From Chitinophagaceae bacterium (lineage in GTDB: Bacteria; Bacteroidota; Bacteroidia; Chitinophagales; Chitinophagaceae), in assembly GCA_016787085.1 (NCBI GenBank), contig JAEUVJ010000057.1, positions 62,001 to 126,000 of the forward strand: DNA of 64,000 bases, in the 5' to 3' direction. The notes under the pieces were generated by a model that saw only the letters and a program-made list of their open reading frames with translations, ran no database searches and was not told where the DNA came from. This document shows, piece after piece, positions 36,069 to 45,571 of this stretch. Position 1 is the first letter of the stretch; every line of letters starts with the position of its first letter. The position numbers were made by a program, and so were the translations under genes.

Positions 36069-38141
36069 ATGATTATGAGAAAAGCACTTTTGTTTGTCGT
36101 TTTGTTTTCATCGCTGATCAGTCACTCCCAGTTCAACCAGGCCTGGCGTGGTAAAAAATCTGCCATAGTCATTACGTATGACGATGCCATCAATGAACAC
36201 CTGGACAATGCAGTACCGGTGCTCGACTCGCTCGGACTGAAAGCCACTTTCTATATCACGGCATTCTCCAATTCCATGCAAACCCGGTTGAACGACTGGA
36301 AAAAACTGGCAGTAAGCGGACATGAATTAGGCAACCACACTTTATTTCACCCCTGCATCGGCGGTACTGGCAGGGAATGGGTAAGTAAGCAAAATGATTT
36401 AAGAAACTTTTCTGTCAGGCGGATGGAAAACGAAGTGCGTATGACAAATTTGTTTTTGCAGGCGCTGGATGGAAAAACAAAAAGAACCTTTGCTTTTACC
36501 TGTGGTGATATGAAAATCGACGACTCATTATTTATGAATGGGATGAAAAACGATTTTGTGGCGGCAAGGGCTGTACGGAATGAAATGCATAAAATAAATG
36601 AAATAGATCTATACAATACAGATTGCTATGTGGTCAACAACCACAACTTTGAGCAAATGAAAGAATGGGTGGATAAAGCTGTTCAGTCCAATTCTTTACT
36701 CGTTATCCTGTTTCATGGTGTGGGTGGCGGAAACAGTTTAAATGTATCGCTGGATGACCACAGGAAAATCCTCACCTATATCAAACAACAGGAAAAAGAT
36801 CTAATGATTGCCCCAATGCTTGATGTGGCGGAACATATTAAAGATTGGCAAACCCGTGACAAAGCAGCACGGCAACAGCAGCAAGCCACGCAGGCCGATC
36901 ACAGGAATATGCTGTCACAACTAAAGATAGACTCTATACGCCGCGGGCCATCGGGGAACCCATCAGCGCCAAATGCAGCCAACAGCGATGAATCAAAAGC
37001 TACACAGTACACTTCATTACCCAACCCGCTTACATTAAAGAACGGGAAGAAAGTTACTGATGCAAGAACATGGTGGAATAAACGCCGGCCCGAGATAGTG
37101 GAAGAATTTGACAAAGAGATCTATGGCCGTGCACCAAAGAATACACCCAAAGTGACATGGGAAGTGGTGAGCACTGTTGATACGATCTTTGGTAATCAAA
37201 AAGCAGTAACAAAGAATTTATTGGGTCATGTAGATAACTCATCTTATCCGCAGATCAAAGTAGATATACAATTATCGGTCACCACTCCTAAAAGTATCAG
37301 TAAACCGGTTCCGGTGATCATGGAGTTTGGATTTATTTTCCCGGCCGGTTTCCGGCCACCATCGCCACCTCCCGGTACTCCTGTACCCAAAAGCTGGCAG
37401 GAGCAGGTATTGGAAAAAGGATGGGGCTTTGCCATCATTGTTCCCACCAGTTTCCAGGCCGATAACGGTGCAGGTCTGACACAAGGTATTATCGGGCTGT
37501 GCAATAAAGGTCAGTCACGCAAACCAGATGACTGGGGGACACTCCGTGCATGGGCATGGGGCGCCAGCCGTGCTATTGATTATTTCGAAACAGACAAAGA
37601 TGTGGATCCAAAACGGATCGGTATCGAAGGCCTTTCCCGGTATGGTAAGGCCACCGTTGTCGCCATGGCGTATGAACCGAGGCTTGCTATTGCATTTATT
37701 GGTTCGTCGGGAGCAGGTGGTGTAAAGATATTGAGACGTATATATGGTGAACAGGTGGAGAACCTTGCTTCTTCCGGGGAATATCACTGGTTTGCCGGTA
37801 ACTTTATTAAATATGCAGGCCCTTTAACACAAAATGATCTGCCTGTTGATGCACATGAACTCGTAGCCTTATGTGCACCGCGGCCTGTCTTCATCAGTTC
37901 TGGATCGCCAAACGTGGAAGGAAAATGGGTAGATGCAAAAGGAATGTTTCTCGGCGGAGTACATGCCGGCCCTGTTTACAGGTTGCTTGGCAAAAAAGAC
38001 CTTGGCACGTCAGAATATCCGCCGGAAAAGACTGCATTAACAGACGGTGATATTGCATTCCGGCAACATGAAGGCGGACATACAACAGGACCTAACTGGC
38101 CGGTATTCCTGCAATTCGCATCAAGGTATTTTGGCCAATAG
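36069..38141 (+). CDS. Two-domain esterase: polysaccharide deacetylase-like plus CE15 glucuronoyl esterase
   Basis: A 690-residue exported protein (signal RKALLFVVLFSSLISHSQ). Residues 30-260 are a NodB-type deacetylase domain: ITYDDA (Asp38, Asp39) and HTLFH (His90, His94) form the metal site, with FHGVG near 215. A Gln/Ala-rich linker (265-310) leads to a CE15 domain (about 320-690): Ser523 in GLSRYGKAT, GSSGAGG, and the catalytic His in HEGGHTTGP. CE15 enzymes cut the ester between lignin alcohols and 4-O-methylglucuronate of xylan. The deacetylase half could remove acetyl groups from the same substrate. The frame runs back to 36003 inside the previous gene, but the ATG at 36069 supplies the signal. 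Confidence 0.9.
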   Translation: MIMRKALLFVVLFSSLISHSQFNQAWRGKKSAIVITYDDAINEHLDNAVPVLDSLGLKATFYITAFSNSMQTRLNDWKKLAVSGHELGNHTLFHPCIGGTGREWVSKQNDLRNFSVRRMENEVRMTNLFLQALDGKTKRTFAFTCGDMKIDDSLFMNGMKNDFVAARAVRNEMHKINEIDLYNTDCYVVNNHNFEQMKEWVDKAVQSNSLLVILFHGVGGGNSLNVSLDDHRKILTYIKQQEKDLMIAPMLDVAEHIKDWQTRDKAARQQQQATQADHRNMLSQLKIDSIRRGPSGNPSAPNAANSDESKATQYTSLPNPLTLKNGKKVTDARTWWNKRRPEIVEEFDKEIYGRAPKNTPKVTWEVVSTVDTIFGNQKAVTKNLLGHVDNSSYPQIKVDIQLSVTTPKSISKPVPVIMEFGFIFPAGFRPPSPPPGTPVPKSWQEQVLEKGWGFAIIVPTSFQADNGAGLTQGIIGLCNKGQSRKPDDWGTLRAWAWGASRAIDYFETDKDVDPKRIGIEGLSRYGKATVVAMAYEPRLAIAFIGSSGAGGVKILRRIYGEQVENLASSGEYHWFAGNFIKYAGPLTQNDLPVDAHELVALCAPRPVFISSGSPNVEGKWVDAKGMFLGGVHAGPVYRLLGKKDLGTSEYPPEKTALTDGDIAFRQHEGGHTTGPNWPVFLQFASRYFGQ

Positions 38142-38183
38142 ATCTAAGAAATGAGCTCATACAATTGCTGCAACATAAATACT

Positions 38184-40820
38184 ATGAACATGACAATCAA
38201 ACATCGCTTATTCTCACTGAGTATTCTCCTTTTGTTATCTACGTTGTGCCATGCACAAGCTGACAAAGACAAACTCCCGTTCTGGAACCACAAATTGCCG
38301 CTTGAGAAAAGGGTCAACGATGTGGTGAGCCGCTTAACACTGGAAGAAAAAGTAGCCCAGATGCTGAATGCCACGCCGGCTATTCCGCGGCTGGGTATTC
38401 CGGCCTATGACTGGTGGAACGAAGTATTGCATGGAGTAGCCAGAACACCTTACAAAGTGACCTCCTATCCGCAGGCCATAGGAATGGCTGCTACATGGGA
38501 TACCGGTTCATTGAAAAAAATGGCTGACTACTCCGCTACGGAAGGCAGAGCCATTCATAATAAAGCGATCCAGTTATCAAAGACCGGCGACCGTTATGTC
38601 GGGTTAACGTACTGGACACCCAATATCAATATTTTCCGTGATCCCCGATGGGGACGTGGCCAGGAAACCTATGGAGAAGATCCTTTCCTGACTGCTTATT
38701 TCGGTGCTGCCTTTGTTCGTGGTCTGCAGGGTAATGATCCGAAGTATTTAAAGGCGGCAGCCTGTGCCAAGCATTTTGCAGTGCATAGCGGGCCGGAACC
38801 TTCAAGACACTCCGATAATTTCAATCCATCCGCTTACGATCTGTGGGATACTTATTTGCCTGCTTTCAAAGAATTAATTGTAAATGCCAAAGTAGCCGGT
38901 GTGATGTGTGCCTACAATGCGGTGAATACACAGCCCTGCTGTGCCAGTGACCTGCTGATGAATGATATCCTGAAGAAACAATGGAAATTCACCGGCTATG
39001 TCACGAGTGATTGCTGGGCCATTGATGATTTTTTCCGCTATCACAAGACACATAAGGATGCCACTTCATCGGCGGTAGATGCGTTGATACATGGTACGGA
39101 TGTAGAATGCGGTCAAACTGTTTATAAAACACTGGTAGATGCCGTAAAAACAGGGTTGATAAAAGAGGAGCAACTGGATGTTTCTCTGAAAAGATTGTTT
39201 GAGATTCGCTTCCGTCTGGGTATGTTCGATCCTCCTTCCCTGGTGAAATATGCGCAGGTAAAAGAAACCGCATTGGAAGCACCGGAACATAAAGCGCATG
39301 CACTGAAAATGGCACAACAATCCATCGTGCTGTTAAGAAATGAAAACAATACACTGCCTCTCAATAAAAAAATAAAAAAGATCGCTGTTATCGGGCCTAA
39401 TGCTTCCAACCGGATAGCTGTACTGGGCAACTATAATGGCACGCCTTCCCGTGTAGTGACCGTACTGGATGGTATTAAAGAAAAACTGGGTAACGGCGTC
39501 GAAATAGTGTATGAGAAAGCCGTCAATTTTACCAATGATACACTACTGGTGTATGACAACATCAGCAACCTGTACACTATTGATGGTAAGCCTGGAGTAA
39601 AAGCAGAATACTTTTCTAATACCAAACTAGAGGGCAATCCCGCCGTAACAATATTTGACACTGATATTGATCATTACTGGACAGAAGGTCAGGTACCGGT
39701 AGCCGGTATTGCTTCAGATAATTATTCGGCACGTTATACCACTTCCTTTACAGCCCCTGAAGACAAAGAGATGAATTTTGAGATAGAAGGCGATGATGGT
39801 TACAAGGTTTTTGTAAATGACAAACTGATGGTGGACTCCTGGCTGCGGAACCGCTGGGGCGCCAAACAATTCAAACTATCTGTACAAAAGGGCAATAGTT
39901 ATAAGATCGTAGTAGAGTTCTTTCAGACCAGTGGCCCTGCATCTATTCGTCTCAAACCCGGCAATTATATAAAAACTGATTTCAATGCACTGGTCGGAAG
40001 AATAAAAGATGCAGACGCCATCGTGTATGTGGGCGGCATCTCACCACAACTGGAAGGTGAAGAAATGCCGGTCACTGTCCCGGGATTCAAAGGCGGCGAC
40101 AGAACCAGCATCTTATTACCCGCAGTACAAACGGAATTATTAAAAGCATTAAAAACAACAGGCAGACCTGTCGTATTTGTCATGATGACAGGAAGCGCTA
40201 TTGCCACACCCTGGGAATCAGAGAACATTCCGGCCATCATGAATGCGTGGTATGGCGGCCAAAGCGCCGGTACGGCCGTGGCTGATGTTCTGTTTGGCGA
40301 TCATAATCCGGCGGGAAGGCTACCCGTTACATTTTATAAAAGCGATAACGATCTGCCTGGCTTCAGTGACTACTCGATGGAAAACCGCACTTACCGTTAC
40401 TTCAAAGGCGACCCCTTGTATGGCTTTGGCTATGGCCTTAGTTATACAAGCTTTCATTATGATCAGTTGAAGGTTCCTGCTGCTTCACAGGCAGGAAAAA
40501 AGATCATAGTCAGCGCAAGAGTGACCAATACAGGAAAAAGAGACGGCGAAGAAGTGGTTCAGCTGTATCTTTCCAATGAGAATAAAACGATCAAAGCACC
40601 GCTGAAAGCATTGAAGGGTTTTAAGAGAATATTCCTGAAGGCTGGTGAAAGCAAGATCATTCAGTTCACCCTGACCCCGCAGGACCTTTCTGTTCCGGAT
40701 GAGAAAGGAACATACCGGTCCCTGAAAGGAAAGCTATTGGTAAGCGTGGGCGGTGGCCAGCCTGATGAAAAGAATAAAATGACAAGTAACGTACAAAATA
40801 GAACAGTTTCCGTCTTGTAA
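38184..40820 (+). CDS. GH3 beta-xylosidase with PA14 domain
   Basis: A 878-residue exported enzyme. The ATG at 38184 or 38190 begins the signal (IKHRLFSLSILLLLSTLCHAQ); an in-frame ATG at 38151 would add 11 unlikely residues. The GH3 barrel holds WWNEVLHGVAR, DPRWGRGQETYGEDP, CAKHFAVHSGPE and the nucleophile Asp276 in GYVTSDCWAID. The second domain (QQSIVLLRNENNTLPL...) is interrupted by a PA14 insert (about 450-600, GVKAEYFSNTKLEG...EIEGDDGYKVFVND). The fibronectin-III-like end is VVQLYLSNENKTI. This domain order is typical of Bacteroidota beta-xylosidases. It releases xylose from oligomers in the periplasm. Confidence 0.93.
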   Translation: MNMTIKHRLFSLSILLLLSTLCHAQADKDKLPFWNHKLPLEKRVNDVVSRLTLEEKVAQMLNATPAIPRLGIPAYDWWNEVLHGVARTPYKVTSYPQAIGMAATWDTGSLKKMADYSATEGRAIHNKAIQLSKTGDRYVGLTYWTPNINIFRDPRWGRGQETYGEDPFLTAYFGAAFVRGLQGNDPKYLKAAACAKHFAVHSGPEPSRHSDNFNPSAYDLWDTYLPAFKELIVNAKVAGVMCAYNAVNTQPCCASDLLMNDILKKQWKFTGYVTSDCWAIDDFFRYHKTHKDATSSAVDALIHGTDVECGQTVYKTLVDAVKTGLIKEEQLDVSLKRLFEIRFRLGMFDPPSLVKYAQVKETALEAPEHKAHALKMAQQSIVLLRNENNTLPLNKKIKKIAVIGPNASNRIAVLGNYNGTPSRVVTVLDGIKEKLGNGVEIVYEKAVNFTNDTLLVYDNISNLYTIDGKPGVKAEYFSNTKLEGNPAVTIFDTDIDHYWTEGQVPVAGIASDNYSARYTTSFTAPEDKEMNFEIEGDDGYKVFVNDKLMVDSWLRNRWGAKQFKLSVQKGNSYKIVVEFFQTSGPASIRLKPGNYIKTDFNALVGRIKDADAIVYVGGISPQLEGEEMPVTVPGFKGGDRTSILLPAVQTELLKALKTTGRPVVFVMMTGSAIATPWESENIPAIMNAWYGGQSAGTAVADVLFGDHNPAGRLPVTFYKSDNDLPGFSDYSMENRTYRYFKGDPLYGFGYGLSYTSFHYDQLKVPAASQAGKKIIVSARVTNTGKRDGEEVVQLYLSNENKTIKAPLKALKGFKRIFLKAGESKIIQFTLTPQDLSVPDEKGTYRSLKGKLLVSVGGGQPDEKNKMTSNVQNRTVSVL

Positions 40821-40883
40821 CCGATGAGCAAAGAATAGTATCAGTCAGTATATATCCTGATTCGTTCATTTAAAAAAAGCTAT

Positions 40884-42272
40884 ATGAAAAAAATGAAGAC
40901 CGGGCGCAGAAAGTTCCTGGCAGATTCCGTTAAAGCTGCACTGGGAACAGGTATAGCCCTGAATTTTCCTGCAATTGTCCCGGCAAGCGTATTTGGCAAA
41001 TATGCCCCGAGCAACAGGATCAATGTGGCGGCCATTGGCACAGGGAGGATTTCACGGGGCCATGATATGCCGGGTGTGTGGCAATATGAGTATGCACAGA
41101 TCATGGCAGTTTGTGATGTTGACTCTGTAAGGGCGGACGAAGGAAAAAAACTGGTGAATGACTTTTATTCCAAACGTGATGGCAAATCGTTTGATGGAGT
41201 AAAAGTCTATACCGATTACCGTGAACTGCTATTGAACAAGGATATTGATGCAGTATTGATCAGTACACCGGATCATTCACATGCCATGATTGGTGTGGCT
41301 GCTGCCCGGGCCGGCAAACATATTTACATGCAAAAGCCCGCATCGCTTACCATCGCTGAAGGAAGAGTGATTAGCGATGTGGTGAACAAAAGCGGTGTGA
41401 AATTTCAAATTGGCAGCCAGCAGCGAAGCAGCGAGCAGTTCCGTTATGCTGCTGAATTGGTCCGCAACGGACGAATTGGTGAATTGAAAACGGTCTATGT
41501 TGGTTTACCCGGCGACCCGCCCGGTGGTAATAAAGAAGAAATGGCTGTTCCAACGAATCTTAATTATGATATGTGGCTGGCTTCAACACCTGCGGTTTAT
41601 TATACGGAAGAAAGAGTGCATCCGCAGAAAGGTTATGGCCGTCCTGGCTGGTTGCGCTGCGAACAATTCGGCGCCGGCATGATAACCGGGTGGGGTTCTC
41701 ATCATATTGATTCGGCTCACTGGGGCATGGGAATGGAAAAAAGCGGACCGGTGGAAGTATGGGGGCATGCTGATTTTCCAAAAAGCGGCTTATGGGACGT
41801 GCATGGCATCTTTCGCACAGAAGCCCTCTATGCAAACGGCGTGAAAATGATCGTAAGTAATGAATTGCCAAATGGAATTAAGTTCGAAGGCAGTGAAGGC
41901 TGGATATTTGTATCAAGGGGCGATTACCAGGTGACTGCCAGTGACCCCTCCAAACCCGGGACCCAGGCAAAGAAAATAGATGCCAGCGATCCGAAAATTC
42001 TTACTTCTGTTATTGGTGAAAAAGAATTTCACTTTACTGTGAGCAAGAACCACCATGGCAACTGGCTGGAAGCGATCAGGGATAATAAAGACACCATAGC
42101 GCCGGTGGAAGAAGCGCACCGCTCCTGTTCTGCCTGCCTGGTACATCATATTGCGATGAAGTTGAAACGAAAAGTGTACTGGGATCCGGTGAAAGAACAA
42201 TTCAAAAATGACAGCGAAGCCAACGGCATGCTGTCAAGACCGCAACGTTCTCCCTATATCATCAGCACCTGA
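40884..42272 (+). CDS. Exported Gfo/Idh/MocA-family oxidoreductase with Tat-type signal
   Basis: A 462-residue protein starting with a twin-arginine motif (GRRKFLADS) and a mildly hydrophobic stretch, so it is probably exported folded with its nucleotide. The Rossmann part reads VAAIGTGRISRGHD and the second motif is YMQKPAS, where most relatives have EKP. The C-terminal domain has the GWGSHHIDSAHWGMG and NHHGNWLEAIRDNKD pieces usual in periplasmic members. Exported members of this family oxidise or reduce sugars. The substrate here is unknown. It is 63 bases after the GH3 gene and 5 bases before a second, divergent member. Confidence 0.85.
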   Translation: MKKMKTGRRKFLADSVKAALGTGIALNFPAIVPASVFGKYAPSNRINVAAIGTGRISRGHDMPGVWQYEYAQIMAVCDVDSVRADEGKKLVNDFYSKRDGKSFDGVKVYTDYRELLLNKDIDAVLISTPDHSHAMIGVAAARAGKHIYMQKPASLTIAEGRVISDVVNKSGVKFQIGSQQRSSEQFRYAAELVRNGRIGELKTVYVGLPGDPPGGNKEEMAVPTNLNYDMWLASTPAVYYTEERVHPQKGYGRPGWLRCEQFGAGMITGWGSHHIDSAHWGMGMEKSGPVEVWGHADFPKSGLWDVHGIFRTEALYANGVKMIVSNELPNGIKFEGSEGWIFVSRGDYQVTASDPSKPGTQAKKIDASDPKILTSVIGEKEFHFTVSKNHHGNWLEAIRDNKDTIAPVEEAHRSCSACLVHHIAMKLKRKVYWDPVKEQFKNDSEANGMLSRPQRSPYIIST

Positions 42273-42277
42273 CGATC

Positions 42278-43639
42278 ATGAAAAAGCTATTCAAATATAT
42301 ACCCGTCATCTTCGCCATCTCCTGCCAGCCAGCTGAAAAAGAAAATAAGGATATGATCCGCCTTGTTACAGTAGATCCGGGTCATTTTCATGCAGCGCTG
42401 GTGCAAAAGACCATGTACGATCAGGTGGACAGCACGGTGTATGTATATGCACCCGCAGGCAATGACCTGCAGCTTCACCTGGATCGTATCCATGGTTTTA
42501 ACAGCAGAAAAGAAAATCCGGCACATTGGAAGGAAGAGGTCTATACGGGGAATGATTTTTTTGAAAAAATGATCGCGGAGAAAAAAGGGAATGTTGCCGT
42601 ATTGTCGGGGAATAATCAAAAAAAGACCAGTTATATCCTGCGGTCATTACAGAATGGTTTTAATGTTTTTGCAGATAAGCCCATGGTGATAGATAGCAAA
42701 GGATTTGAAGAATTAAAACAGGCATTTGAAGCAGCGCAAAAGAATCGTCTCCTGTTATATGATATCATGACCGAACGCTATGAGATCACAACCATACTTC
42801 AACGGGAACTTTCCATGATACCGGAGATATTCGGCACATTGGAAAAAGGCACTCCGGAAAACCCGGCAATTACTAAAGAAAGTGTTCATCATTTGTATAA
42901 ATATGTCTCCGGCAATGTGCTGACAAGACCTGCCTGGTTCTTAGATATAAGCCAGCAGGGCGAAGGTATTGTAGATGTAATGACGCACCTGGTGGACCTG
43001 GTACAATGGGAATGTTTCCCGGAACAAGTGATTGATTACAACAAAGACATATTGGTAGATAAAGCCAAAAGGTGGACAACCGATATAAGCCGGGACCAGT
43101 TCAAAGAAATAACCAAACTGGATGATCTTCCTTCCTATTTAACTAAAAGTACCGGTGAAAATGGTTCACTGAAAGTTTACTGTAATGGTGAGATCAATTA
43201 TCGCATCAAAGGCATTCATGCCAAAACATCGGTAATATGGAACTACAAAGCCCCGGAAGGAACAGGTGATACGCATTATTCCATTATGCGGGGCAGCAAG
43301 GCCAACCTGGTAATACGGCAAGGGAAAGATGAGAACTATAAACCCACCTTGTATATTGAACCCGTCTCTGGTGACACTGCATATGGAACAGCATTAAAAA
43401 AATATTCTTCGGCTTTAAGTACAAAATTCCCCGGTGTTGAATTATACAAGACAGTCAGCGGATGGAGTGTTAAATTGCCGGAGAATCTGATAGAAGGTCA
43501 CGAGGCCCATTTCGGAAGAGTGATGGAAAAGTTCCTGGAATATCTGAAGAATAAAAATATGCCGGCCTGGGAAGTGCCGAATATGCTGGCAAAATACTAC
43601 ACGACCACCAAAGCATTGGACATAGCATCCGCCCCCTGA
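42278..43639 (+). CDS. Lipoprotein of the Gfo/Idh-like 'putative oxidoreductase' family
   Basis: A 453-residue lipoprotein (lipobox FAISC at about residue 16). The family is recognisable from LVTVDPGHFHAALVQK near the N terminus, FADKPMVID in the place of the EKP motif, and a C-terminal domain with GEGIVDVMTHLVDLVQWECFP. The usual glycine-rich nucleotide loop is replaced by DPGHFHA, so cofactor binding may be altered or lost. It is encoded 5 bases after the Tat-type oxidoreductase, which suggests the two proteins cooperate. Function unknown. Confidence 0.78.
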   Translation: MKKLFKYIPVIFAISCQPAEKENKDMIRLVTVDPGHFHAALVQKTMYDQVDSTVYVYAPAGNDLQLHLDRIHGFNSRKENPAHWKEEVYTGNDFFEKMIAEKKGNVAVLSGNNQKKTSYILRSLQNGFNVFADKPMVIDSKGFEELKQAFEAAQKNRLLLYDIMTERYEITTILQRELSMIPEIFGTLEKGTPENPAITKESVHHLYKYVSGNVLTRPAWFLDISQQGEGIVDVMTHLVDLVQWECFPEQVIDYNKDILVDKAKRWTTDISRDQFKEITKLDDLPSYLTKSTGENGSLKVYCNGEINYRIKGIHAKTSVIWNYKAPEGTGDTHYSIMRGSKANLVIRQGKDENYKPTLYIEPVSGDTAYGTALKKYSSALSTKFPGVELYKTVSGWSVKLPENLIEGHEAHFGRVMEKFLEYLKNKNMPAWEVPNMLAKYYTTTKALDIASAP

Positions 43640-43683
43640 CAATAAAGTACACCTGGCTGTTCTATTGACCATTTTAAAAAAGG

Positions 43684-44775
43684 ATGATGAAAAAGCTCCT
43701 GACGATACTGTTTGTCATTACTGTTTTCCATTGGCAGAGCTTAGCGCAATATCCCAGGGTGGATATTCCCGGTTCTGAAGTAAGAAAGATCACTTCATCC
43801 ATAGTGGCCGGGCAGGAGTATGAATTACATATCCTGTTGCCGGGTGGCTATAAGAACAGTTCAAAAAAATATCCTGTCGTTTATTTAATGGACTCTCAAT
43901 GGGATTTCCCATTGGTAAAATCCTTGTATGGCGAGCACTATTTTGATGGCTTCATCCCTGAACTCATCATTGTAGGTGTAACATGGGGAGGTATCAATCC
44001 CAATCCTGACAGCTTGCGGGCAAGAGACTACACGCCTACAAAAGAAGCCCGGCTTCCGCAAAGCGGCGGTGCGGAACAATTCCTTTCATTCATGAAGAAT
44101 GAACTGTTCCCGTTCATCGAAACAAACTATAGAGCTGATAGCAAAAGCCGATCACTGATGGGTTGTTCACTGGGTGGTTTGTTTACGCTGTACACCTTAT
44201 ATACCCATACCGATATGTTCACTGGCTATGCAGCTGCCAGTCCTGCTGTAGGCTGGGATAGGGAAGTACTATATAAATATGAAAAGGAGTTCGCCCAAAA
44301 GAAGCTACCAGAACCGGTAAGAGTATATATGACCATTGGCGATGTAGAAAGAAGCCGTCCTGCTTATGAAAGATTTGCTGCGCAAATGAAGGGCAGGAAT
44401 TATCCTTTGGTAAGCCTGGTGTCAAAGATATTAGAGAACACAGGGCATTCAGGAACAAAAAGTGAAACCTATGGCAGGGGGATGCAGTTCATATTTGAAA
44501 AACCTAAACTGAAACTAACCGATATAGTACTGGGTAAATACTCCGGTAAATACCAATCGCCTGCCGGGAATACTATTGAAATAAAAAATGAGAATGGGCA
44601 ACTTGCCCTGTACTTCTCTCCTGCCAATAAGTACGTGCTGTATTCGGCCAGTGAAACTGATTTCTACTCTACTTCGGAATACTTTAATGTATCTTTTAAA
44701 AGCTCCGGCGGCAAGCCTGAAGGTTTCCGGCTGGAGAGATATGGCAACTCCCAATTCATTAAAAAAACAGATTGA
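43684..44775 (+). CDS. CE1-like exported alpha/beta-hydrolase esterase
   Basis: A 363-residue protein with signal peptide LLTILFVITVFHWQSLAQ. An esterase-D/CE1 fold is indicated by YPVVYLMDSQWDF, the nucleophile elbow GCSLGG (Ser at about residue 160), and a late His in NTGHSGTKSETYGRG. A C-terminal beta segment of about 90 residues follows (VLGKYSGKYQSPAGNTIEIKN...), as in some DUF3471-like additions. In a xylan locus, feruloyl or acetyl ester cleavage is the likely job. The cupin gene starts 1 base after its stop. Confidence 0.82.
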   Translation: MMKKLLTILFVITVFHWQSLAQYPRVDIPGSEVRKITSSIVAGQEYELHILLPGGYKNSSKKYPVVYLMDSQWDFPLVKSLYGEHYFDGFIPELIIVGVTWGGINPNPDSLRARDYTPTKEARLPQSGGAEQFLSFMKNELFPFIETNYRADSKSRSLMGCSLGGLFTLYTLYTHTDMFTGYAAASPAVGWDREVLYKYEKEFAQKKLPEPVRVYMTIGDVERSRPAYERFAAQMKGRNYPLVSLVSKILENTGHSGTKSETYGRGMQFIFEKPKLKLTDIVLGKYSGKYQSPAGNTIEIKNENGQLALYFSPANKYVLYSASETDFYSTSEYFNVSFKSSGGKPEGFRLERYGNSQFIKKTD

Positions 44776-44776
44776 C

Positions 44777-45550
44777 ATGCGGCTCCTTTTCTTTATTCTA
44801 TTTACAGCATATACATCGTTGCTGGCAGCACAGAAAACAGACTCCCTGGCGCCCGGTGTTTATCGCTGGGAAACTTTGGAAACAAAAAAGGAAGACACCA
44901 GGATAAGAAGGCAAGTACTCGAAGGCAGTACAACCTCTCTCGCCTATTTTGAAGTCCATACTTCCACCCTTGAGCCGGGTAAAGCTCCTCATCCGCCGCA
45001 TACACATACAGACCAGGAAGAACTCATCATAGTAAAAGAAGGGAAGGTAAGGATCACGATAAAAGGAGTTGGCAGGATCATGGGGCCGGGCAGTATTGCC
45101 TTTGCCATGCCGGGTGATGAGCATGGCATTGAGAATGCCGGCAACACAACGGCCACTTACTATATTTTGAAATATAAAGGAAGAGTGCCCAATCATGAAA
45201 GAGGCAATCAAGCCGGTGGTTCATTTATGCTTGACTGGAACGACCTCGCAACAAAGAATACAGGTAAGGGTTATCGCAGAGATTTCTTCAACAAGGCCAC
45301 TTCACAGCTGGCGCAATTTGAAATGCACACCACCGCCCTCAATGCCGATTCGGTCAGTCATGCCCCACACACCCATGTACAGGAAGAGATCATACTCATA
45401 CTAAGAGGCAATGTAGAAATGTACATCGGGGGTGCGCTGCATAAAGCTGCACCCGGAGATGTGATATTCCTTCCTTCCCTGGTGCCGCATGCACTGAAGA
45501 ATACCGGCAAAGAGCAATGCGAATACTTTGCCTTCCAATGGAGGAACTGA
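44777..45550 (+). CDS. Exported double-cupin protein
   Basis: A 257-residue protein with signal MRLLFFILFTAYTSLLAAQ. An upstream extension of the frame to 44588 lies inside the esterase gene and is rejected. Two cupin domains follow: PHPPHTHTDQEELIIVKEGKV with PGDEHGIENAG, and SHAPHTHVQEEIILILRGNVEM with PSLVPHALKN. Both carry the HxH...E...H metal-binding pattern. Such proteins can be isomerases, dioxygenases or metal-dependent sugar-acid enzymes. None of these can be chosen from sequence. Its tight coupling with the esterase suggests a periplasmic role on released xylan substituents. Confidence 0.75.
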   Translation: MRLLFFILFTAYTSLLAAQKTDSLAPGVYRWETLETKKEDTRIRRQVLEGSTTSLAYFEVHTSTLEPGKAPHPPHTHTDQEELIIVKEGKVRITIKGVGRIMGPGSIAFAMPGDEHGIENAGNTTATYYILKYKGRVPNHERGNQAGGSFMLDWNDLATKNTGKGYRRDFFNKATSQLAQFEMHTTALNADSVSHAPHTHVQEEIILILRGNVEMYIGGALHKAAPGDVIFLPSLVPHALKNTGKEQCEYFAFQWRN

Positions 45551-45571
45551 TAACGGTTAACCATATATGTT

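Noticed and set aside
44588..44776. 63-residue N-terminal extension of the cupin gene
   Set aside because: It overlaps the CE1-like esterase in another frame and would place the signal peptide inside the protein. The start at 44777 is preferred.
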